From NCBI GenBank assembly GCA_027296185.1, contig JAPUJL010000331.1, positions 1 through 9,776 on the forward strand: 9,776 nt of DNA. The letters run 5' to 3'. Source of the DNA: SAR324 cluster bacterium. Its GTDB lineage: Bacteria > SAR324 > JACQKK01. The position numbers and the translations under genes are program-made. This document shows positions 1-5,639 of the stretch, one piece after another. Positions within the stretch are counted from its first letter, which is position 1, and each line of letters opens with the position of its first letter. Below the pieces are notes generated by a model, which was not told where the DNA came from, did not search any database, and saw nothing but the letters and a program-made list of their open reading frames with translations.

Positions 1-144
1 GTCGAGGTCCCCCGCGTCTCCGGCCGACTCGTCGCCGCCCAAGTCCAGGTCGAGGTCCCCCGCGTCTCCGGCCGACTCGTCGCCGCCCAAATCCAAGTCG
101 AGGTCCCCCACGTCTCCGGCAGACTCGTCGCCGCCCAAATCCAA
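1..144. repeat. Three tandem copies of a 48-bp coding repeat
   Basis: Units lie at 1-48, 49-96 and 97-144, each starting gtcgaggtcccc on the plus strand. Copies 1 and 2 differ at two bases, and copies 2 and 3 at two bases. The period is a multiple of three, so gain or loss of units keeps the acidic reading frame and adds or removes 16 residues. The array begins at or before the window edge, so the full copy number is unknown. At 145-157 the next unit starts and then diverges. Confidence 0.93.
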
Positions 145-297
145 GTCGAGGTCCAGGTCGCCGCCAGCATCGCTTTCGCTGTCGCCGAGCAACACCTCGC
201 TGTCCAGTTCGGCGAAAAGGGAATCGTCGTCCAACTCCAGATTGGGGCCGAGTTCCGCGTCCAGCTCGCCCAATTCGCTCTGATTGGTCTCGCTCAT
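1..297 (-). CDS. Highly acidic repeat protein, N-terminal 99 residues (3' end outside window)
   Basis: The gene reads leftward from ATG at 297 and runs off the window edge. GGAG lies 6 bases before the ATG and supports this start. All 99 visible residues were translated: 36 are Asp or Glu, and there is no Lys, Arg or His. Residues 1-46 are non-repetitive but acidic and Leu-rich. From about residue 49 a 16-residue unit of the type DLDLGGDESAGDAGDL repeats three times and continues to the edge. No signal peptide, membrane segment or catalytic motif is visible, so it is probably soluble and at least partly disordered. I do not recognise the family. Its position downstream of motAB on the same strand could suggest a motility role, but a 321-bp gap separates them. 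It could be an acidic linker at the front of a larger folded protein, because the C-terminal part is missing. Confidence 0.8.
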   Translation of the reverse strand, partial: MSETNQSELGELDAELGPNLELDDDSLFAELDSEVLLGDSESDAGGDLDLDLDLGGDESAGDVGDLDLDLGGDESAGDAGDLDLDLGGDESAGDAGDLD

Positions 298-427
298 GGG
301 TGTCTCCCGCTACTTTCCAACAGACGGAGGGGGGTTGCAGTCCGCTCCGGATCGCCCGCAATAAGCCGGTTCCCTTCTGGGTGCGCCGACTCGCACGCCG
401 TGCAATCCTTCCGCGTTTTCAATATCT

Positions 428-443
428 TGCCTTGTCTATGCCA
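428..443 (-). promoter_or_regulatory. Weak candidate sigma-54-type (-24/-12) element
   Basis: On the minus strand the bases read TGGCAT, then five bases, then AGGCA. This matches the TGGCAC-N5-TTGCA consensus at 8 of 11 positions and keeps the diagnostic GG-N10-GC spacing. It lies about 130 bp upstream of the acidic repeat gene. One such match is expected by chance fairly often, and the same bases contain TTGGCA, which could serve as a sigma-70 -35 box, although no good -10 box follows. Confidence 0.2.
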
Positions 444-559
444 AAGTCGGTCCATTTTGCCCGACCTGCCGCTGAATTGCTAACTTTCGGGGCCCCAGGC
501 CTCCGCCACGGGAACGCCGGGTTCGGAAAGGAATCCAACGTGCTGGGCGGCCGGCGAGT

Positions 560-576
560 TCAGCCGATCCGGCTGA
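560..576 (-). terminator. Small inverted repeat downstream of motB
   Basis: Arms 560-566 and 570-576 are perfectly complementary over 7 bp around a 3-base loop, about 43 bp past the motB stop. No T-run follows on either strand, so it is not a standard intrinsic terminator. It may be incidental or help define the mRNA 3' end. Confidence 0.2.
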
Positions 577-618
577 CCGATTCCGCCGCTGAGCGTGGGT
601 TGACCTGAAGCGGTGGGG

Positions 619-1260
619 TCAGTCGGGTTTGATCACCACCTCCACCCGCCGATTGAGCGCCCGCTTTTCCGGGGTATCGTTGCGGAAGCTGGGCCGGGTG
701 GAACCGTATCCAATCACCTCCAACCGCACGGGCTGAACCCCATTGGCTTCCAGAAACCGCGCCACGGAACTGGAGCGGGCGGAGGAAAGCTCCCAATTGG
801 AGGGAAACTGCGGCGTGCTGATCGGATCGTCGTCGGTGTGACCCTCGATGGCCACGTCATTGGGCAGGGCGTAGAGGAACTGCACGAACCGCTCGAGCAC
901 CTTGCGCCCGTCGGGCAACAGTACCGCGGAGCCCGGACCGAACAGGGCGGAATTGTGAAACGAGACCACCACCCCCCGCTCGTCGATGGTGACGTACACC
1001 TCGTCGGACAGCTCGGTGGTTTGGATCTGAGCGGCGACCGCCTCCAGGAGGGATTCCTTACCCTCGAAGAAGAAGGGCGTGCCCGGAGGCACGGGTTTGA
1101 AGCTCTCCGCCACCGACTTGAACTTCTCCACGTCCACCTTGCAAAACGAGAACAGCAGGATGAAGAAGGTGAGCAGCAGCGTCACCATGTCGGCGTAGGA
1201 GAAGATCCAGTAGTCGGTAAACTCCTCGCACTTCTTCTCCTCGTCCTCGAAGACCGGCAT
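619..1260 (-). CDS. motB: Flagellar motor stator protein MotB (PomB-like)
   Basis: This is the B subunit of the flagellar stator: it carries the ion-binding Asp in its single membrane helix and anchors the stator to peptidoglycan. The protein has 213 residues. Residues 14-40 give the signature segment FTDYWIFSYADMVTLLLTFF, with Asp24 at the ion-binding position. A short periplasmic linker follows, and the OmpA-like peptidoglycan-binding domain occupies about residues 85-212, with EGHTDDDPI at 139-147, NWELSSAR at 155-162 and NRRVEV at 203-208. It is shorter than common MotB proteins of about 250-300 residues, mainly in the linker. The sequence after the helix (VDVEKFK) recalls sodium-type PomB. 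Its ATG overlaps the motA stop by one base (TGATG), indicating translational coupling and 1:1 supply. The family call is secure; the ion type is an inference. Confidence 0.95.
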   Translation of the reverse strand: MPVFEDEEKKCEEFTDYWIFSYADMVTLLLTFFILLFSFCKVDVEKFKSVAESFKPVPPGTPFFFEGKESLLEAVAAQIQTTELSDEVYVTIDERGVVVSFHNSALFGPGSAVLLPDGRKVLERFVQFLYALPNDVAIEGHTDDDPISTPQFPSNWELSSARSSSVARFLEANGVQPVRLEVIGYGSTRPSFRNDTPEKRALNRRVEVVIKPD

Positions 1261-2075
1261 CAGGCAGTCCCCTTCGCGCTTTCGAACTTCATCTCCTCGT
1301 ACAGCGAGCGCAGTTCCGGCGAGAGGTAGTTCATCAGGTCCTGCTCGATAAAGTCGGGCCGCTCGCCTTTTTCGATGTACAGGATTCCGTCGCGGATCAT
1401 CTCCCGCAGAATCTTGTCGTCCTCCTTCTTAGCCGCCAGCTTGTTCTTCCAGGGAATGAGGAACACGTTGGCCGCGATCACGCCGTAGAAGGTGGTGATG
1501 ATGGCGATGGCCATGGCCGGACCGATCGAGGCAGGATCGGTCAGGTTCTGGAGCATCAGGATCAGACCGACCAGCGTCCCCGCCATCCCGTACGCCGGGG
1601 CAAAGGACGCGGCCGACTGCAGAATCGTGACCTCCTCCTCGCGGCGCAGATCGAGATATTTCATCTCCGAGTGCAGAATCTCGATGATCAACTCCCGGTC
1701 TACCCGGTCCACCACCAGCCGCAGTCCGTTACGGAGGAAAATGTTGTCGATGCTGGGCAGGGCGTCCTCAATGGCCAGGATGTTCTTCCGGGCGATCTTG
1801 GAGACGTCGATGACCAGCGTCAGCGTCTCGATCAGTTCCTCGGGGGACTGGCGGAACACCCTTGCGATGACACGGGGCACCCGCAGCACCTTGACCATCG
1901 GGTAGGAGGTGAGCAGCGAGGCCGCCGTGCCGCCGAACACGACCAGCATCGAGGGCACGTGGATGAAGAACACGATCCGCTCGAAATTCACCCCAAACGT
2001 CTCGAAATCGAAAACGATGGCGATGAGGAGAACGAACAAAGCGAGGAAGATCCCGAGGATCGTCGCGATATCCAT
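1260..2075 (-). CDS. motA: Flagellar motor stator protein MotA (PomA-like)
   Basis: This is the A subunit of the stator, which forms the ion channel with MotB and pushes on FliG of the rotor. It has 271 residues. Four membrane helices are expected at about 4-22, 35-57, 152-176 and 185-208, with the large cytoplasmic loop at 58-150. The charged cluster ARK...E (Arg96, Lys97, Glu103) sits where the family has its FliG-facing residues. AYGMAGTLVGLI (161-172) and IGPAMAIAIITTFYG (184-198) are typical MotA/PomA signatures. Thr167, Thr194 and Thr195 fall at positions that, from memory, are threonines in sodium-driven PomA. No clear Shine-Dalgarno precedes the ATG at 2075. A perfect FliA -10 octamer lies 36 bases upstream, so the pair is probably a late flagellar transcription unit. 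No other flagellar gene is in the window. Confidence 0.95.
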   Translation of the reverse strand: MDIATILGIFLALFVLLIAIVFDFETFGVNFERIVFFIHVPSMLVVFGGTAASLLTSYPMVKVLRVPRVIARVFRQSPEELIETLTLVIDVSKIARKNILAIEDALPSIDNIFLRNGLRLVVDRVDRELIIEILHSEMKYLDLRREEEVTILQSAASFAPAYGMAGTLVGLILMLQNLTDPASIGPAMAIAIITTFYGVIAANVFLIPWKNKLAAKKEDDKILREMIRDGILYIEKGERPDFIEQDLMNYLSPELRSLYEEMKFESAKGTA

Positions 2076-2110
2076 AATCGTTTACCGGGTCGGCTGGGCC
2101 TGGTGAGGGG

Positions 2111-2118
2111 TTATCGGC
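2111..2118 (-). promoter_or_regulatory. Sigma-28 (FliA) -10 box upstream of motA
   Basis: On the minus strand the bases read GCCGATAA, identical to the 8-base enterobacterial FliA -10 consensus. They end 36 bp before the motA ATG, giving a 5' leader of roughly 30 nt. The matching -35 box is poor: 15 bp upstream the bases are GATT rather than TAAA. The gene it precedes makes the assignment credible despite this. Confidence 0.5.
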
Positions 2119-2320
2119 GCTGAACCTATCACAAATCGCCTATTCGCCGGCGGAGTTCCACCTTGCGGATTTCGCTCTTGCACCATGGCTAAGCAAAAAT
2201 CAGGCACTTTTGCCCAAACCGCTGTCATTTCACGCAAAAATCCTCCGCCTAACCATCCCCGAGAGCCGGCGCCCGCCGGCCCGGAGCCTAGGGCCTGGCT
2301 GCCGTGAAGGGGCCGGCGCT

Positions 2321-2349
2321 TTGACCTGACCCCGGGCGGATGCTAGCGT
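2321..2349 (+). promoter_or_regulatory. Candidate sigma-70 promoter for the crotonase-like gene
   Basis: TTGACC (2321-2326) matches the -35 consensus at 5 of 6 positions. After 17 bp comes TAGCGT (2344-2349), a weak -10 box preceded by TGC, an extended -10 signature. Transcription would start near 2356, leaving a leader of about 107 nt that contains the alternative hairpins described for this region. Confidence 0.4.
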
Positions 2350-2462
2350 GAAAAAAGCGGACCAGCGCGGCGGAAGGCTAGTGAGAGCCGCGCCGCGCCT
2401 TCCCGGCGATTCGGATGGTTGCCATACCGTAGACCGGAAGAAGTAAGAAAGGAGCGAAGCGA

Positions 2463-3263
2463 ATGCGCGCCACACAGCCCTCGACCGCTACCGAAGCCCC
2501 CCTGGTACTCGTGGAAAAGCGGGAGGGGATCGGAATCCTCACCCTGAACAACCCGGCCAAGCGCAACGTGCTCTCGCGGCCCATGCTGGACGCCTTGAGC
2601 GAGGGCATCGCCCAGTTCCGGGACGACGACGCAGTGCGGGTGGTGATCCTGGCGGCCCAGGGACCGGTGTTCTGCTCCGGGCACGATATGAAGGAAATCG
2701 TGGGCCGCAACCGAAGCAACGCGGAGGATTTGTTCAGCCTGAGCACGAGCGTCATGGAGTCGATTCGGCTGCTGCCCAAGCCCGTCATCGCCCAGGTGCA
2801 AGGGCTGGCGTCCGCCGCGGGCTGTCAGTTGGCCGCGACCTGCGACCTGGCCGTAGCCGCTTCAACCGCCGGTTTTCAGACGCCGGGGGTGAAGATCGGC
2901 TTGTTCTGCTCCACGCCCATGGTGCCGCTTTCCCGCGCCGTCCCCCCGAAAAAGGCGATGGAGATGCTGCTCACCGGCGAGGCCATTCCCGCCGAGGAAG
3001 CGGAGCGGATCGGCCTGATCAACCGGGTGGTGCCGCCGGAGGAGCTGGAACGGGCGACGTTCGAGTTGGCCCAACAGATCGCCGCATACAGCACCTATAC
3101 CGTCCGGCTGGGCAAGGAGGCTTTTTACAAGCAACTGCCCTTAGGCGTCGCCGCCGCCTACGAAGTGGGTCAGGAGGCCATGGTGCGCAACGCGGTGGCC
3201 GACGATGCGCAGGAGGGCATGTCCGCCTTTCTAGAGAAGCGCGACCCCCACTGGAAGCGCTAG
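2463..3263 (+). CDS. ECHDC3-like crotonase-superfamily protein
   Basis: This 266-residue protein has the crotonase (enoyl-CoA hydratase/isomerase) fold and closely resembles the ECHDC3 branch. Matching segments are LTLNNPAKRNVLS (27-38), GPVFCSGHDMKE (67-78), GLASAAGCQLAATCDLAVA (114-132), TPGVKIGLFCSTP (140-152) and LGKEAFYKQLP (217-227). The oxyanion-hole regions (Ser72-His74 and Ala119-Gly120) are kept, so it should bind an acyl-CoA thioester. Both catalytic glutamates of rat crotonase are absent: Gln122 stands for Glu144 and Gly142 for Glu164. Ordinary hydratase activity is therefore unlikely, and the true reaction is unknown. AGGAG lies 8 bases before the ATG. It is transcribed away from motA and towards the CoA-transferase gene. 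The subfamily call comes from remembered similarity. Confidence 0.9.
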   Translation: MRATQPSTATEAPLVLVEKREGIGILTLNNPAKRNVLSRPMLDALSEGIAQFRDDDAVRVVILAAQGPVFCSGHDMKEIVGRNRSNAEDLFSLSTSVMESIRLLPKPVIAQVQGLASAAGCQLAATCDLAVAASTAGFQTPGVKIGLFCSTPMVPLSRAVPPKKAMEMLLTGEAIPAEEAERIGLINRVVPPEELERATFELAQQIAAYSTYTVRLGKEAFYKQLPLGVAAAYEVGQEAMVRNAVADDAQEGMSAFLEKRDPHWKR

Positions 3264-3329
3264 CCCAACCGTTCTCCCCCGGAAAATCCGAATCCTTTCC
3301 GCACCGTTCGAGGCCGGACTAGGGGCGCC

Positions 3330-3350
3330 CTGTGAGGTACACTGTGAGGT
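3330..3350. repeat. Short tandem repeat CTGTGAGGT between convergent genes
   Basis: CTGTGAGGT occurs at 3330-3338 and 3342-3350, with a 12-bp period, in the 168-bp gap between the two convergent genes. The preceding GGGCGCCC (3323-3330) is an 8-bp palindrome. No intrinsic terminator with a T-run is visible for either gene; only a weak 6-bp stem (3280-3285 with 3296-3301) follows the crotonase-like gene. Confidence 0.5.
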
Positions 3351-3431
3351 GCCCTTACATCGACCGGGTACACACTCGCCTGCCCTCCGTCCGCACCATC
3401 GAGTCTCCAGGAGCAGCTTCGCCGGCCCCGC

Positions 3432-5411
3432 TCATTCGCGATCCTCCAGCGGCGTTTGCGGCGAAATTGCCGCAGCGCCGAAATTCGTGACGCTGCTTCG
3501 CGCTTCCTGTTCGGTCTCGTAGATGGACGGCGATAGCTGCCGCTTGTCGACCAATTCCTTTCCCAATTTTCGGCGAAGGAAAGCGCTTGTCGTATACCGG
3601 GACACGCTGAGGTAATAATTCGTTTCGATGTCTCGGACGAGATCGGCGTACTCGGCGACAATATCGTCGTCGATGGTGAACGCATCGTAATTGACCACGG
3701 AATTGACCCGCCTCCCGATGGCCTTCAGTCTGCTTTCCACCGCCTCCCGAATCTCCGCTACGTCGTCGCTCGTCTTCACGCGCAAGCCCGCGAAATTCAT
3801 GAAGATCGTGTTGGTGTTCCCATCGTAGCTGAACCGATCCTCGAGCTTCATGCCCAACATGATTTCCTTGAGTCCCACCAAGTCCGTTCGAAACAGCCGA
3901 TCATCCATTGGCGCGGGATCGTCGACAATGGGGGCGAACTCCATGTGGGCCAGGATATCCCGGTCGATGTCGATTCCTGGGGCCACTTCGATCAAATCCA
4001 TGCCGTCCTGGATCAATTTAAAAACACACCGCTCGGTGACGTAATATACGATACGATCTCGATCGGTCGCGAATTTCCCGCTGAACGTGATTTGTTCCAC
4101 TTCGCTGACGAACTTTTTGTTCTTTCCCTCCCGCAGAATTGTCAATCGGCCGTCGGCGATTTCCACCTGTAATCCTCCGCTCGTGAACGTGCCGACGAAC
4201 ACCACCTTACGGCTGTTCTGGCTGATGTTGATGAATCCGCCACATCCCGCAAGCCGATTACCGAATCGGCTAACATTGACGTTGCCATACGCATCGCACT
4301 CACCCATGCCCAGAATCGCCAGATCGATCCCTCCGCCATCGATATAGTCGAACTGAGCACCATGATCGATGAGCGCCGTGGCGTTCACCGCGGCGCCATA
4401 GTTCAAGCCGGTCATGGGAACGCCCCCGAGGAATCCCGGATCCGCGGTCAGCGTGATGTAATTTTGCACGTTCTCCTCATTGGCCACCGAGGCCACGCCC
4501 TCCGGCATGCCGATCCCCAGATTGACCACGCTGTTCGCCTGGAGTTCCATGGCCGCGCGCCGGGCGATCACCTTGCGCTCGTCGAGCTTCGGCCGCTCCA
4601 GAGATTCCAAGGGGATCTTGATTTCTCCGGACATGGCCGCGTCGTATTGGGTTCCGTAGGACTGCATATGATGTTCCTGCTCGGCGACAACGACGCAGTC
4701 GACCATCACGCCCGGAATTTTTACGTCCTTCGGGTTGAGCGACCCACTCGCCGCAACGCGTTCCACCTGACAGATCACGAATCCCCCGGAATTCTTGGCC
4801 GCCATCGCCATGGAGAGGTTCTCCATGAAGACGGATTCCCGTTCCATGGTGATGTTGCCGTCGGTATCGGACGTCGTTCCGCGGATGAATACGATATTGA
4901 TCGGGAAAGCCTTGTAGAACAGCCATTCCTCGCCACAAAGCTCGACCAGGGAGACGATGTCCTCGGTGGTGCGGGGATTCATTTTCCCGCCGTCCTGGCG
5001 TGGGTCGACGAAGGTTCCCAGCCCCACCTTGGTGAGGGTCCCCGGTTTGTGCGCGGCGATATCCCGATACAGATGACAAATACATCCCTCGGAGATGTTG
5101 TAAGCCTCAATTTTATTATCCAGTACGAGTTTGGCCATCTTGGGGGCCAAGCCGTAATGGCCGGCAACGATTCGTTTGACGAGACCCTCGTGTGCCAGCC
5201 GGGCGATTCCCTTGTCCCGCCCGTCGCCTTGGCCGGTGGAGTGAACGATGGTGAGGTCTCTGGGGGAACCGGTTTCCAGGAATCTTTTCTCCAAAGCCAC
5301 GTACAGCTGGTCAGGGGTTCCATGTCCCACGTAGCCGGTCGTCGCCAGGACATCTCCGTCGTGAATGATCGCGATGGCGTCCTCGGCCGATGTGACTTTT
5401 TTGCGATTCAT
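3432..5411 (-). CDS. Fused family I acyl-CoA:carboxylate CoA-transferase with C-terminal extension
   Basis: A 659-residue protein of the YdiF / propionate CoA-transferase type, in which both halves of a family I CoA-transferase are fused. These enzymes move CoA between an acyl-CoA and a free carboxylate through a glutamyl-CoA thioester. The N-terminal half (about 5-270) carries GYVGHGTPDQLY (26-37). The C-terminal half (about 275-496) carries NLGIGMPEGVA (297-307), DYIDGGGIDLAILGMGE (355-371) and GCGGFINISQNS (389-400). The catalytic loop reads TADPGFLGG (322-330), so Asp324 occupies the position of the usual catalytic Glu. Residues 497-659 exceed the roughly 520-530 residues of YdiF-like enzymes and look like a small alpha/beta domain ending in SRYTTSAFLRRKLG. 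I chose ATG 5411 because GAGGAG lies 8 bases upstream; another ATG at 5453 is less likely. The family call is secure; the substrate and true activity are not. Confidence 0.92.
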   Translation of the reverse strand: MNRKKVTSAEDAIAIIHDGDVLATTGYVGHGTPDQLYVALEKRFLETGSPRDLTIVHSTGQGDGRDKGIARLAHEGLVKRIVAGHYGLAPKMAKLVLDNKIEAYNISEGCICHLYRDIAAHKPGTLTKVGLGTFVDPRQDGGKMNPRTTEDIVSLVELCGEEWLFYKAFPINIVFIRGTTSDTDGNITMERESVFMENLSMAMAAKNSGGFVICQVERVAASGSLNPKDVKIPGVMVDCVVVAEQEHHMQSYGTQYDAAMSGEIKIPLESLERPKLDERKVIARRAAMELQANSVVNLGIGMPEGVASVANEENVQNYITLTADPGFLGGVPMTGLNYGAAVNATALIDHGAQFDYIDGGGIDLAILGMGECDAYGNVNVSRFGNRLAGCGGFINISQNSRKVVFVGTFTSGGLQVEIADGRLTILREGKNKKFVSEVEQITFSGKFATDRDRIVYYVTERCVFKLIQDGMDLIEVAPGIDIDRDILAHMEFAPIVDDPAPMDDRLFRTDLVGLKEIMLGMKLEDRFSYDGNTNTIFMNFAGLRVKTSDDVAEIREAVESRLKAIGRRVNSVVNYDAFTIDDDIVAEYADLVRDIETNYYLSVSRYTTSAFLRRKLGKELVDKRQLSPSIYETEQEARSSVTNFGAAAISPQTPLEDRE

Positions 5412-5586
5412 CGTGGCCGCTCCTCGATCGCTATCGATGACATCCAACCCCATGGCGCACCGCCCGGCATTTCAAGCGGCGAAGTCGCTCGGATTTCGAG
5501 AAGCGTCGGGCAGACCGCACCACAATCGTGCCGCGGATCGAAAGAGGAATCGTGCTTTGGTACGGCGCCACCACGACCTCCCGTCT

Positions 5587-5604
5587 TGGTGATCGCGATC
5601 GCCA
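5587..5604. promoter_or_regulatory. 18-bp near-perfect palindrome upstream of the CoA-transferase gene
   Basis: The bases TGGTGATCGCGATCGCCA are self-complementary except for one T/G pair (5590/5601). The site lies in the 228-bp gap between the htrA stop and the CoA-transferase start, about 175 bp before that ATG. Its symmetry and length suit a dimeric repressor operator, but the core GCGATCGC is a common palindrome in GC-rich genomes. No convincing -35/-10 pair was found in this gap. Confidence 0.3.
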
Positions 5605-5639
5605 GGCCCCGGCAGCAATAGGGACCCTCGGACCCCGCC

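Larger units (their letters stand above)
298..618. other. Intergenic region between motB and the acidic repeat gene (321 bp)
   Basis: No convincing gene is present; the plus-strand open frame at 300-608 has no ribosome-binding site and an arbitrary composition. Bases 405-445 are less GC-rich than their surroundings and probably hold the promoter of the leftward acidic gene. Also present are a sigma-54-like motif (428-443) and a small inverted repeat (560-576), both listed separately. Confidence 0.6.
2076..2462. other. Divergent regulatory region between motA and the crotonase-like gene (387 bp)
   Basis: No gene is supported here. The motA side holds the FliA-type -10 box. An AT-richer stretch at 2165-2245 contains the direct repeat GCAAAAATC at 2193-2201 and 2234-2242, 41 bp apart (about four helical turns). 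Bases 2265-2280 form GCCGGC-GCCC-GCCGGC, a short GC hairpin. The rightward promoter candidate is at 2321-2349. In its predicted leader, 2365-2371 can pair with 2387-2393 (7 bp), and 2372-2377 can instead pair with 2398-2403. Confidence 0.6.

Noticed and set aside
1..144. CRISPR-like array
   Set aside because: The 48-bp repeats are directly adjacent with no spacers and encode an in-frame peptide repeat.
300..608. 102-residue plus-strand frame between the acidic gene and motB
   Set aside because: It has no ribosome-binding site and arbitrary composition, and lies over the likely promoter region of the leftward gene.
613..1329. 238-residue plus-strand frame antisense to motB
   Set aside because: MotB has all family motifs on the opposite strand; this frame is His/Gly-rich and motif-free.
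2265..2280. GC hairpin as an intrinsic terminator
   Set aside because: It lies between divergent genes where no terminator is expected and has no following T-run.
4362..5621. 419-residue open frame on the plus strand
   Set aside because: It is antisense to the well-supported CoA-transferase gene, rich in His/Gly/Arg with no recognisable motif, and typical of shadow frames in GC-rich coding DNA.
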